Assembly (NCBI RefSeq): GCF_014851685.1
Contig: NZ_JACVAC010000013.1
Span: forward strand, 62,001 to 126,000
Direction: 5' to 3'
Source: Pseudomonas sp. PDM05
Lineage (GTDB): Bacteria; Pseudomonadota; Gammaproteobacteria; Pseudomonadales; Pseudomonadaceae
Length of the DNA stretch: 64,000 bases
Shown here piece by piece: positions 24,891 through 33,744 of this stretch. Each line of letters begins with the position of its first letter. Positions within the stretch are counted from its first letter, which is position 1. The notes below the pieces were generated by a model. That model was given only the letters and a program-made list of their open reading frames with translations, ran no database searches and was not told the DNA's origin. A program made the translations under genes and the position numbers.

Positions 24891-26840
24891 TTACCCGGCA
24901 TTTGTCGGTTTTTTGCCGCGCTTGGGGCCCGCCGCGGTCTTGCGTGGAGCGCTCTTTCGCTTCTTTTTCCAGGGGGCAGCCCCTCGGCCTGCCGGGCTCG
25001 CCGGGCCGCTGATGGTCATGCGCAGGCCGTTGCAACGTGCCACCTGCTTGCTCATCCAGGCCGCTTGTTTGGCGACGAATTCTTCCAGGCTCATCTCGCC
25101 GCTTTGCACCATGTCCAGGGCCTGCTCCCAGATCGCGGTGGTGCCGGGGTCGGCGATGGCGCGGGGCACGGCGTCGATCAGGCTGAATGCCGCCGGGGTG
25201 GCCGAGAGGGCCTTGCCGTTTTTCACCAGGTAACCACGGTCCAGCAAGCCCTGGATAATCCCGGCACGGGTCGCTTCGGTGCCGATGCCGGTGGTGTCCT
25301 TGAGCTTTTGCTTGAGGAGCGGGTCTTGCACCAGCTTGGCGACGTTTTTCATCGCCTTGATCAGGTCGCCTTCGGTAAAGGGTTTGGGGGGCTGGGTCCA
25401 CAGGTCCTTGAGGTTGACCTTGTCCACCGCGTAATCCTGGCCCTGAACCAATGGCGGCAAGGCTTGGGGCGTCGCAACGTCACGTCCCTTTGCCGGCGCC
25501 AGGGCTTCCGGCAGGGCGCGCTTCCAGCCCGGTTCGATCACAACCTTGCCCACCGCCCGCAACGCTTGCCCTGCACAGTCGAAGTCGGCCTGGGTGCGAT
25601 CGTATTCATGGATGGGCAGGAACTGCGCCAGGTAACGTGCGCGAATCAAGGTGTACACCGCGCGGTGCTTGCCGGTGAGTTGCCCGACATCCTTGCCCGC
25701 GCCGGTGGGAATGATGCCGTGGTGGGCGCTGACCTTGGCGTCGTTCCACGCTCGGGAGCGGCGTTGCGGGTCGAGATGGGGCATCAGTTCATTCACTGCC
25801 GCATCTGCACGGCCCAGCGCCGCGAGAATTTTCGGTGCATCGCCGTGCTGGCTCAGCGGCAGGTAGCCGCAGTCGCTACGGGGGTAGGTGATGACCTTGT
25901 GGGTTTCGTACAGCGACTGGGCGATGTCCAGGGTTTCCTGGGCGCCGAGGCCGAGTTTTTTCGAACAGATTTCCTGCAGGGTACCCAGATCGAAGGGCAG
26001 GGGCGCCACGTCGCGCATGCGCTCGGTGCGCAACTTGACCAGTCGTGCGCTGGCGGCGTTGCGCATGCCAGCGGCGGCCTCCTGCGCCAATGGCAGGTTG
26101 AGGCAGCGGCCCTGGTCATCACAGGCATCTTCGGCGGCGCGCCATTGGGCGGTGAAGGTCATGTGCGCGTGTCGCAGGTCGACATCGATGGCCCAGTACG
26201 CCACCGGCACGAAGTCGGCGATGCTGCGGTCGCGGTCCACCACCAGGCGCAAGGTCGGAGTCTGCACGCGGCCCACGGGCAATACGCCTTGATAGCCGGA
26301 CTGACGCCCGAGCAGGGTAAACAAGCGACTCATGTTCATGCCGATCAGCCAGTCGGCGCGGGAACGGCCAAGGGCCGAGTGATAGAGGCTGAAGGTCTCG
26401 GCACCGGGCTTGAGTGCGGCGAGGGCCTTGCGGATGGATGCGTCATCCAACGCCGACAGCCACAGGCGCTGGATCGGCCCGCGATAGCGGCAGTGCTCCA
26501 CCAGTTCGCGGGCGATCATCTCGCCTTCACGGTCGGCGTCGGTGGCGATCACCAGTTCCTGGGCTTCCCCCAGCAGGCGCTTGACCGCCTTGAACTGGCT
26601 GGCGGTCTTGGGCTTGACCCGCATCTTCCATTTTTCCGGAACGATCGGCAGATCGGCCAGCACCCAGCGCTTGTACTTTTCGTCGTAGGCATCGGGTGGG
26701 GCGGTTTCCAGCAGGTGGCCGATGCACCAGGTGACCGTGACCCCATTGCCCAGCCAGCAACCGTCGCCGCGACGACTGGCGCCGAGCACGGCCGCGATGT
26801 CCTTGGCCTGGGAGGGTTTTTCACAGAGGTACAGCCGCAT
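24891..26840 (-). CDS. topB: DNA topoisomerase III TopB
   Basis: The product is 649 residues from the ATG at 26840 (MRLYLCEKPSQAKDIAAVLG). It is a type IA topoisomerase. The Toprim acidic motif is ATDADREGEMIARE. The catalytic Tyr is in KVITYPRSDCGYLP, and LLPVGRVQTPTLRLVVDRD and the C-terminal TGIGTEATRAGIIQGLLDRGYL match TopB. It ends in a Lys/Arg-rich tail (KKKRKSAPRKTAAGPKRGKK) instead of zinc fingers. It unlinks DNA catenanes and recombination intermediates. In-frame ATG and GTG codons 6 and 9 nt upstream are alternative starts. Confidence 0.9.
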   Translation of the reverse strand: MRLYLCEKPSQAKDIAAVLGASRRGDGCWLGNGVTVTWCIGHLLETAPPDAYDEKYKRWVLADLPIVPEKWKMRVKPKTASQFKAVKRLLGEAQELVIATDADREGEMIARELVEHCRYRGPIQRLWLSALDDASIRKALAALKPGAETFSLYHSALGRSRADWLIGMNMSRLFTLLGRQSGYQGVLPVGRVQTPTLRLVVDRDRSIADFVPVAYWAIDVDLRHAHMTFTAQWRAAEDACDDQGRCLNLPLAQEAAAGMRNAASARLVKLRTERMRDVAPLPFDLGTLQEICSKKLGLGAQETLDIAQSLYETHKVITYPRSDCGYLPLSQHGDAPKILAALGRADAAVNELMPHLDPQRRSRAWNDAKVSAHHGIIPTGAGKDVGQLTGKHRAVYTLIRARYLAQFLPIHEYDRTQADFDCAGQALRAVGKVVIEPGWKRALPEALAPAKGRDVATPQALPPLVQGQDYAVDKVNLKDLWTQPPKPFTEGDLIKAMKNVAKLVQDPLLKQKLKDTTGIGTEATRAGIIQGLLDRGYLVKNGKALSATPAAFSLIDAVPRAIADPGTTAIWEQALDMVQSGEMSLEEFVAKQAAWMSKQVARCNGLRMTISGPASPAGRGAAPWKKKRKSAPRKTAAGPKRGKKPTNAG

Positions 26841-26950
26841 GGTCATCACATCAGATCGGGTTGATGCTGTGCAGGATGCTCAGTCAGCGGGCATTGATCA
26901 ACCATTATCTGTATGGATGTACAGCAATTTGTGTGGCCGCCGCAAAACAA

Positions 26951-27058
26951 ATGTGAGAGCGGGCTTGCTCGCGAAGGCGGCGTGTCAGCCAATACATGGT
27001 TGACTGATCCACTGCTTTCGCGGGCAAGCCCGCTCCCACACAAGCCCGCTCCCACGGG
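26951..27058. repeat. REPIN with an extra half copy
   Basis: TGTGAGAGCGGGCTTGCTCG faces CGGGCAAGCCCGCTCCCACA. A second truncated arm (CAAGCCCGCTCCCACGGGG) follows directly. It lies between topB and the MHS transporter gene. Confidence 0.85.
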
Positions 27059-27082
27059 GAATCTCCCGTGTTCAGGGGGCCC

Positions 27083-28705
27083 TCAGTTATTGTCGATGTC
27101 CACGTGCCGGGTTTCCTTGAGGCAGATCATCCCCACCACCAGGCTCACCCCGGTCACCACCACCGGATACCACAGGCCGTAGAAAATATCCCCGGTGTAC
27201 ACCACCAACGCAAACGACACGGTCGGCAGGAACCCGCCAAACCAACCGTTGCCGATGTGGTAGGGGAGGGACATCGAGGTGTAGCGGATGCGCGTCGGGA
27301 ACAGTTCCACCATCAACGCCGCCAGCGGGCCGTAGCACATGGCCGCGATCAGGATCAGCGCGACGATCAGCACCACCACCATGGTTTTGTTGACCTGGGC
27401 CACGTCCGCCGAACTCGGGTAGCCCGCCAGGGTCACCGCGCCACGCAGGGCCGCTTCGTCAAAACCGTCGATGCGCACTTCGCCGATGCTGACCTGCACC
27501 GGGCTGCCGGCTGGGGCGGCGGCGCTGCTGTAGGGCAGGCCCTGCTTGACGAGGAAGGTCTTGACCTTGTCGCATGGGCTGTCGAATTTGGCCTTGCCCA
27601 CCGGGTCGAACTGGAAGGTGCAGGTGGCCGGGTCGGCCAGCACGGTGATTGGTGCCTGTTGGCTGGCCTGGTCCATGGCCGGGTTGGTGTAGTGCGCCAG
27701 GCTCTTGAAGATCGGGAAGTACAGCGCGGTCGCCAGCAGCAGGCCGAGCATCAGCACGGGCTTGCGCCCGACCTTGTCCGACAGCCAGCCGAAGAAGATA
27801 AAGAACGGTGCGCCAATCACCACGCTGATGATCAACAACATGTTGGCCAGGGCCGGGTCCATTTTCAGGAACTGGGTGAGGAAGAACAGCACATAGAACT
27901 GCGCCGCGTAGAAGGTCACTGCCTGGCCGCCGTTGATACTGAACAGCGCGATCAGCACCACCTTGAGGTTTTCCCACTTGCCGAACGACTCACGGATCGG
28001 CGATTTGCTCGCCTTGCCTTCCTCTTTCATTTTCAGAAACGCTGGCGACTCGTGCAGGCTCATGCGAATCCAGGTGGAAATGCCCAGCAGTACGATGGAA
28101 AACAGGAACGGAATACGCCAGCCCCACACTTCGAACTGGTCGCCGGTGAAGTAACGGCAGGCCAGTACCACCAGCAGCGACAGCAACAGGCCGACGGTCG
28201 CGGTGGATTGAATCCAGCTGGTATGAAAGCCGCGCTTGCCCGCTGGGGCATGCTCGGCCACATAGGTCGCCGCGCCGCCGTATTCGCCGCCCAGTGCCAG
28301 GCCTTGCAGCATGCGCAGCACGATCAGGATGATCGGCGCCGCAATGCCGATGCTCGCATAGGTCGGCAACAACCCCACGCAGAACGTCGCCACGCCCATC
28401 AAGATGATGGTCACCAGGAACGTGTATTTGCGCCCGATCATGTCGCCCAGGCGCCCGAACACCAGTGCGCCGAACGGCCGCACCACAAAGCCGGCCGCAA
28501 AGGCCATCAAGGCAAAGATGAAGGCCGTGGTGTCGTTGACCCCGGCAAAGAACTGCTTGCTGATCACCGCCGCAAGGGCGCCGTAAAGGAAAAAGTCATA
28601 CCACTCGAACACCGTCCCCAGGGACGAGGCGAAGATGACCTTCTTGGATTCGTTACCGGTGCTCGCGTCTGCCGCCGAGCCCAGGGTTTGAACATGTTCT
28701 GACAT
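27083..28705 (-). CDS. MFS transporter, metabolite:H+ symporter (MHS) type
   Basis: The product is 540 residues with 12 predicted helices. SSLGTVFEWYDFFLYGALAAVI and GRLGDMIGRKYTFL are the MHS-type opening and motif A, and LQGLALGGEYGGAATYVAEHAP is the family signature. About 90 residues (about 315-405) are inserted between helices 8 and 9, with two Cys (ATCTFQFDPVG...DSPCDK), predicted to lie outside the membrane. This makes the protein longer than ShiA/ProP. Substrate is unknown. The GMC oxidoreductase gene lies 65 bp upstream on the same strand, so uptake and oxidation of one compound are likely linked. Confidence 0.83.
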   Translation of the reverse strand: MSEHVQTLGSAADASTGNESKKVIFASSLGTVFEWYDFFLYGALAAVISKQFFAGVNDTTAFIFALMAFAAGFVVRPFGALVFGRLGDMIGRKYTFLVTIILMGVATFCVGLLPTYASIGIAAPIILIVLRMLQGLALGGEYGGAATYVAEHAPAGKRGFHTSWIQSTATVGLLLSLLVVLACRYFTGDQFEVWGWRIPFLFSIVLLGISTWIRMSLHESPAFLKMKEEGKASKSPIRESFGKWENLKVVLIALFSINGGQAVTFYAAQFYVLFFLTQFLKMDPALANMLLIISVVIGAPFFIFFGWLSDKVGRKPVLMLGLLLATALYFPIFKSLAHYTNPAMDQASQQAPITVLADPATCTFQFDPVGKAKFDSPCDKVKTFLVKQGLPYSSAAAPAGSPVQVSIGEVRIDGFDEAALRGAVTLAGYPSSADVAQVNKTMVVVLIVALILIAAMCYGPLAALMVELFPTRIRYTSMSLPYHIGNGWFGGFLPTVSFALVVYTGDIFYGLWYPVVVTGVSLVVGMICLKETRHVDIDNN

Positions 28706-28770
28706 CGGGTAGCCCTCACAGTGATTATTTATTGTTGTTCCACTGTCGGCGCCAGGTGTGGCGCCGCTAT

Positions 28771-30417
28771 TCAGATTGCATGGACCAGTTCTCTCTCCGG
28801 GGCAAGGCTCCTTGTATTCGGCGAAAGGATCAGCTGTGCGGCTTTTTCCGCGATCATCAGCGTGGGTGAACAGGTATTGCCGGACGTGATGCGCGGCATG
28901 ATCGAGGCATCGGCGATGCGCAGGCCGGGTACGCCATGCACGCGCAGTTGGGCGTCGACCACGGCATCCGGATCGTTGCCCATGCGGCAGGTGCCCACCG
29001 GATGGAAGATGGTGGTGCCGATCCGCGCGGCGGCTTCGTGCAGTTCGTCCTCGGTTTGCAGCGCGTCGCCGGGCAGGTATTCCACCGGCTTGAACGGGCG
29101 CAGGGCCGGCGCGGCGACGATGCGGCGGGTCAGGCGGATCGCATCGGCAGCCACCCGCAGGTCTTGCGGATGGCTGAGGTAATTGGGCCGGATCAGCGGC
29201 GCATCTGCCGGGTTGGCCGAGCGGATGTCCACACGGCCACGGCTTTGCGGACGCAGGTCGCAGACCGAGGCGGTAAACGCCGGGAACCCGTGCAACGGTT
29301 CGCCAAAGCGCTCCAGGGACAGCGGTTGCACATGGTATTCAAGGTTGGCCGAGGTCTGCTCCGGGCTCGAGCGGGCAAACGCGCCGAGTTGGCTGGGGGC
29401 CATCGACAGTGGGCCGCTGCGGTCATACAGGTAGCGCAGGCCCATGCCCAGCTTGCCCCACACGGAACCGGCGATCTGGTTGAGGGTGCGGGCGTTTTCC
29501 AGTTTGTAGATCAGGCGCAGTTGCAGGTGATCCTGCAGGTTGCCGCCGACGCCGGGCAATTCATGCAGCAGGTTGATGCCCAGCGGCTTGAGCACGTTGG
29601 AAGGGCCAATCCCCGAACGCTGCAAAATGCCTGGCGAACCGACTGAGCCGGCGCACAACACGATTTCCTTGCGCGCCTTCCAGTTCAACGACTGGCCCAG
29701 CTGGCGGCCGACCACTTGCGAGGCGCGGCCGTTTTCCAGGAGCACGCGATCGACTTCCACGCCGGTCAGCACTGTGAGATTGGGCCGCTGGCGGATCGGC
29801 TTGAGAAACGCCTTGGCCGCATTCCAGCGCACACCGGCCTTCTGGTTGACCTGGAAGTAGCCGCAACCTTCGTTGTCACCCGTGTTGAAATCGTTGGTGT
29901 TGGCGATGCCGCTTTGCGCCGCTGCATCGCGGAACGCATCGAGGATCGGCCAGTGCAAGCGCTGTTGTTCGACACGCCATTCACCGCCATCGCTGTGAAA
30001 TGGCGAGCTGCCGGCAAAATGGTTTTCGCTTTTCTTGAACAGCGGCAACACCTCGTCCCACGCCCAGCCCGGGTTGCCTGCCGCCGCCCAACCGTCGTAA
30101 TCCTGGGCCTGGCCACGCATGTAGATCATGCCGTTGATCGACGAGCAGCCACCCAACACCTTGCCCCGTGGATAACTCAATGCACGGCCTTGCAGGCCTT
30201 CCTGGGCTTCGGTCTTGAAACACCAGTCGGTGCGCGGGTTGCCGATGCAGAACAGGTAGCCGACGGGGATGTGGATCCAGGGATAGTTGTCGCGGCCACC
30301 GGCTTCGAGCAACAGCACGCGGTGGGCGGGGTTGGCGGACAGACGATTGGCCAGCAGGCAGCCAGCGGGGCCGGCGCCGACGACGATGTAGTCGAATTCA
30401 GCAGTTGCAGTGGGCAT
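28771..30417 (-). CDS. GMC-family FAD oxidoreductase (choline/alcohol dehydrogenase-like)
   Basis: The product is 548 residues. The FAD dinucleotide-binding motif is YIVVGAGPAGCLLANRLS with LLLEAGG following. GMC signatures are PRGKVLGGCSSINGMIYMRG and LCAGSVGSPGILQRSGIG. Active-site His is in FHPVGTCRMG and the C-terminal SGNTCSPTLMIAEKAAQLI. It oxidises an alcohol group to aldehyde. Choline dehydrogenase, AlkJ and related enzymes share this plan, so the substrate is open. It probably forms an operon with the transporter gene downstream and is divergent from a LysR gene. Confidence 0.87.
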   Translation of the reverse strand: MPTATAEFDYIVVGAGPAGCLLANRLSANPAHRVLLLEAGGRDNYPWIHIPVGYLFCIGNPRTDWCFKTEAQEGLQGRALSYPRGKVLGGCSSINGMIYMRGQAQDYDGWAAAGNPGWAWDEVLPLFKKSENHFAGSSPFHSDGGEWRVEQQRLHWPILDAFRDAAAQSGIANTNDFNTGDNEGCGYFQVNQKAGVRWNAAKAFLKPIRQRPNLTVLTGVEVDRVLLENGRASQVVGRQLGQSLNWKARKEIVLCAGSVGSPGILQRSGIGPSNVLKPLGINLLHELPGVGGNLQDHLQLRLIYKLENARTLNQIAGSVWGKLGMGLRYLYDRSGPLSMAPSQLGAFARSSPEQTSANLEYHVQPLSLERFGEPLHGFPAFTASVCDLRPQSRGRVDIRSANPADAPLIRPNYLSHPQDLRVAADAIRLTRRIVAAPALRPFKPVEYLPGDALQTEDELHEAAARIGTTIFHPVGTCRMGNDPDAVVDAQLRVHGVPGLRIADASIMPRITSGNTCSPTLMIAEKAAQLILSPNTRSLAPERELVHAI

Positions 30418-30547
30418 CTGAAGGGCTCGCTTGTTTTTCTTATTGCCCCCATCCTAGTTGTTAGTTTTCGTCTTAAAAATGTTAGTTTTTACCCAGCTGC
30501 TGTGCGTTTTTAAACAGCGCCGCCCAGGCTGATGCAATGGAGGTGTC
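30418..30547. promoter_or_regulatory. Divergent promoter region with a TTAGTTTT direct repeat
   Basis: TTAGTTTT occurs at 30461-30468 and 30482-30489, 21 bp apart (two helical turns), between the GMC oxidoreductase gene and the LysR gene. The spacing suits a LysR-type dimer pair. This is a positional inference. Confidence 0.4.
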
Positions 30548-31441
30548 ATGTTCGACTGGAATGACCTGCGCTATTTTCTCGAGTTGCAACGCAGCGGCCG
30601 CCTGATCACCGCCGCACAGCGCCTGAAAACCACCCACGCCACCGTCGCCCGGCATATCGAGGCCATCGAGAAGAGCCTCGGCACCGCGTTGTTCGTGCAA
30701 CACGCCCAGGGCTACGAGCTGACGCCAGCCGGCGAAGCGCTGCTCAAGCACGCCGAAGCCATGGAGAACGTCGCGCTGCTGGCCGAAGACGAACTCACCC
30801 ATAGTGCTGCGCCGTTGGGCAAGATCCGCTTGGGCGTCGCCGAAGGCCTGGGGGTGATGTTCCTCGCCAGTCGCATGGGAGGGTTGTTTGATCGCTACCC
30901 TGGATTGGAAGTGGAGCTGGTGGCCGTGCCGCGCTTTGTCAGCATCCTCAACCGTGAAGCGGAGATCAGCATCCACCTGGAACGCCCCAGTGTCGATCAG
31001 CTGGTCACGCGCAAACTCACCGACTATCGCCTGGCCCTCTACGCCAGTCGCGCGTACCTGGACCGCAGTCCGCCGATTGAAAAGCGTGAAGATCTCGCGG
31101 CGCACGCGTGGATCGACTATGTGGACGACTTGCTGTTCAGTCAGGAGCTGAAATTCCTCAGCAGCTTCTGCCGCAACCCCAAGGTGGTGTTTCACAGCAC
31201 CAGTGTGATCGCCCAGCACCAGGCGGCGCGTTCGGGGCTGGGGATTGCCGTGTTGCCGTGTTTCATGGCGGCTGGCGACCCGGACCTGGTGCCGTTGTTG
31301 CCGGCAGAGAACATCCAGCGCAGCTACTGGATCAGTTCGCGCCGGGAGCTGCACAAGTCGGTGCGTCTGCGGGTGTTGTGGGATTACGTGGTGGGGTTGT
31401 GTGCGCGGGAGCAAGGGTTGCTGCTCGGCGAAACCAACTGA
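30548..31441 (+). CDS. LysR-family transcriptional regulator
   Basis: The product is 297 residues. The winged helix is MFDWNDLRYFLELQRSGRLITAAQRLKTTHATVARHIEAIEKSLGTALF; the opening FDWNDLRYF resembles the class that governs adjacent dehydrogenase genes. The effector domain follows (about 90-290), with HSTSVIAQHQAARSGLGIAVLPCF. GGAGG precedes the ATG. It is divergent from the GMC oxidoreductase gene, its probable target. Confidence 0.85.
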   Translation: MFDWNDLRYFLELQRSGRLITAAQRLKTTHATVARHIEAIEKSLGTALFVQHAQGYELTPAGEALLKHAEAMENVALLAEDELTHSAAPLGKIRLGVAEGLGVMFLASRMGGLFDRYPGLEVELVAVPRFVSILNREAEISIHLERPSVDQLVTRKLTDYRLALYASRAYLDRSPPIEKREDLAAHAWIDYVDDLLFSQELKFLSSFCRNPKVVFHSTSVIAQHQAARSGLGIAVLPCFMAAGDPDLVPLLPAENIQRSYWISSRRELHKSVRLRVLWDYVVGLCAREQGLLLGETN

Positions 31442-31459
31442 CTGAAACCGGATTAAACC

Positions 31460-31549
31460 TGTGGGGGCGGGTTTGCTTGCGAATGCGGTGAATCAGTCAC
31501 ACATCTACTGACTGACACTCGGCTTTCGCGGGCAAGCCCGCTCCCACAG
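31460..31549. repeat. REPIN behind the LysR gene
   Basis: CTGTGGGGGCGGGTTTGCTT faces CGGGCAAGCCCGCTCCCACAG across about 50 bp; the left arm has drifted at several positions. Confidence 0.82.
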
Positions 31550-31610
31550 GTGATCGGTGTTGCTGGGCTGTCAGCGCTCGGCTGGAGATCGCCCAGACAC
31601 TGCCAATCCC

Positions 31611-31689
31611 CTGTGTCGAGCTTTAGCGAGGCTGCGAAGGCGGCACTGTTGGCGGATATGCTGCCCCTCAACCATAGAATCTCCCACAG
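31611..31689. repeat. Second-type REP module, inverted copy
   Basis: CTGTGTCGAGCTTTAGCGAGGC...ATAGAATCTCCCACAG is the reverse complement of the module found in the 162-bp array and at 23235, showing that it is a dispersed element that can sit in either orientation. Confidence 0.75.
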
Positions 31690-31714
31690 TTTGATTTTGG
31701 TGTGTCAGGACGGT

Positions 31715-33574
31715 TTAGAGTTTCACCACCTGATGCACCTGCTCCGCACAGGCCCGTGCATCGTCGACCATCTTCCCAAACGCCGCGCTGACAATTTCAT
31801 CGTGGGTCAGCCAGCGCATTTTCTGGCTCAGGCGATAGTGATAGCGCAAGACGCCATCCTCGCGCTTGCCTTCCAGGTCCAGGTCGTACCACGGCGAGCG
31901 TACCTGGCAGCCGGGAATGGTCTTTTCCATCTGCCCGCCGCTCAGGGTAATGGTGTAGTCATTCGTTTGCGGATTGCCCTGGTCCAGGTCGGCTTGCTGC
32001 CCCTGGCGGCGGTAGTCGATGAAGGTATCCCAGCGGCCTTTGAGCGACTCATCGGAGTAGACGTAGTCGTTCCCCAGTTTTTCCAGGGCACGCTGGTCGC
32101 TCATGTTGGCCGTGATGCTATACCCGTCGTGTACGACAAAACCTGTGGCTGCGCGGGAGACGCGGCAGTCGCTGATCTCGTGGCCGAAGTTGGCGCAGAT
32201 GTTCTGGTCGGTGGCGGTGGCGCCTTGCTGGCGGTCGGCGACACTCAGTTGCATCAGCGGCAGGCGACTGAAGGCGAGGGTTGCTTGAATCGTGGCATTG
32301 CCCTGCTGGTCGTAGTGCACCTGTTTATTCAGGCGCAGGGTGGTTTCGGCACGTTCCAACGGGATATGTTCCTCGCGCACCTGGCCCTGGGCGTCGTTGA
32401 CCAGCACCCAGCGGTCCTGGAGGTCAGGCATGGTCTGGCCTGGGGCAAACACCGGGTTGGTCGGGTCCAGCCACCAGACCTGGCCGTCCACCTGGGCGCG
32501 CACGATGGCGTGGTTTGGCGCGTGGGTGCCGGGGATCAGCAACGACTCGGCCAGATCACCGCGGCTGACCCAGGCGGTTTCGGCGTGAATGCCGCTGGCC
32601 TTGAGCAGGGCGGTCAACAGGATCGCCAGGTCTTTACAGTCGCCATACCCATGCTGCTCGATTTCTGCCAGGTTGAACGGCACATAACCGCGTTCCGTGG
32701 CGCGCCAGTCGCCGAGGTAACGATAGTGATCGTTGATGTGCTGCATCAACCGGGCAACCTGCTCGGCCGGCGCCAGGTTGCGCACGGCGACGACGGCAGC
32801 GGCGCTTTGCGGCGGCAGGTTGGCTCCGAGGATCTGGTTGTAGCGCTGGCCCAGATCGCCGAAATACGCCTGACGTTCCAGGGCGCTGCCCACCTCGATG
32901 CGCGGGATGTGCAGCAGCGCAGCGTTGGAGGATTCGTTGATGTAGTTCAGAAAAGTCGGGGCTTTTTGCACCACGTCCAGGGTCTTGCCGTTGGCTGATG
33001 GCGTCACCTGGAAACCGTCGAACCCTTCACTGCGCCACTGGATCGGCCGCTCGGCAGTAAAGCGTGCCTTGAAGTGGTCGCGCCGGGCTGCGCTGGGGCC
33101 GAACTTGAGGGCGTAATGAAACTGCGTCATCAGCGGCTTGGCGGGGTGATGCTCGCGCACGGTGTAGCGAATCCGAGTGCCAACGCGCAGGTTGGGGAAG
33201 GCCAGGGAGGTCTGCTTGTCGCGACTGAAACCCTGGTCCGGGTTGGGCGCGGTACGCGTATCGATCTGCGTGTCCGCCAGGGCGACCGGCTTGGCACCGG
33301 GCTGGGTGGATTGCGCGCCGAGTACTTCGAAGGTATCGCCTTCGGAGTAATCGAAGTCGATCCGCGAGAGCATCTCGCGGCCGCTGGGCTTGAGAATGGT
33401 GTACTGGTAAGTGGTGGTGCAGTCGGTGCTGGCGTCACGATTGAAGTGGCAATGCAGCTCGGTGTCGCTGGCCAGCGGGGCTTCGGCCAAGGGTTGCAAT
33501 GCGGCAAAAACGGCTGGGGTAACAAGCCCCAGACTGATGGCAATCAAAGGGCGGTGAAACAAAAAACGGTACAT
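31715..33574 (-). CDS. DUF3857 / transglutaminase-like exported protein
   Basis: The product is 619 residues. The signal peptide is MYRFLFHRPLIAISLGLVTPAVFAA. A DUF3857 domain (about 40-230) contains RIDFDYSEGDTFEVLGA and RVGTRIRYTVREHHP. A transglutaminase-like domain follows (about 270-400), with GYGDCKDLAILLTALLKASGIHAETAWVSRG (catalytic Cys) and HAIVRAQVDGQVWWLDPT (His/Asp). A C-terminal beta domain ends the protein. It is periplasmic by signal peptide. Such proteins may crosslink or cleave peptides, but none is well characterised. I chose the ATG at 33574 (CGAGGCGCCC upstream). Confidence 0.83.
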   Translation of the reverse strand: MYRFLFHRPLIAISLGLVTPAVFAALQPLAEAPLASDTELHCHFNRDASTDCTTTYQYTILKPSGREMLSRIDFDYSEGDTFEVLGAQSTQPGAKPVALADTQIDTRTAPNPDQGFSRDKQTSLAFPNLRVGTRIRYTVREHHPAKPLMTQFHYALKFGPSAARRDHFKARFTAERPIQWRSEGFDGFQVTPSANGKTLDVVQKAPTFLNYINESSNAALLHIPRIEVGSALERQAYFGDLGQRYNQILGANLPPQSAAAVVAVRNLAPAEQVARLMQHINDHYRYLGDWRATERGYVPFNLAEIEQHGYGDCKDLAILLTALLKASGIHAETAWVSRGDLAESLLIPGTHAPNHAIVRAQVDGQVWWLDPTNPVFAPGQTMPDLQDRWVLVNDAQGQVREEHIPLERAETTLRLNKQVHYDQQGNATIQATLAFSRLPLMQLSVADRQQGATATDQNICANFGHEISDCRVSRAATGFVVHDGYSITANMSDQRALEKLGNDYVYSDESLKGRWDTFIDYRRQGQQADLDQGNPQTNDYTITLSGGQMEKTIPGCQVRSPWYDLDLEGKREDGVLRYHYRLSQKMRWLTHDEIVSAAFGKMVDDARACAEQVHQVVKL

Positions 33575-33601
33575 GGGCGCCTCGGGTGACACATTGAAAC
33601 A

Positions 33602-33618
33602 GCTACCTGGCAGGTAGC
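33602..33618. promoter_or_regulatory. 7-bp hairpin upstream of the DUF3857 gene
   Basis: GCTACCT and AGGTAGC flank a 3-nt loop, 28 bp before the DUF3857 start. It could be an operator or part of the mRNA leader. It has no T-run, so it is not a terminator. Confidence 0.35.
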
Positions 33619-33744
33619 GAGAAGGCGCCGGATGATAATGGATCGCAACGGGGAAGGCCAGGATCGTTCGACAATCAATGTTGTTGAAAGGCCCGTTCTA
33701 GAGCCTTCTTTTGAGCATTCCTACGTCTGGTATTTCGAAATCGA

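Noticed and set aside
25065..28702. Long plus-strand open frames (about 600 and 540 codons) opposite topB and the MHS transporter
   Set aside because: They are antisense shadows caused by high GC third positions. Their residues are His/Gln/Arg/Gly-rich with no motif, while the minus-strand genes carry clear catalytic or transport motifs.
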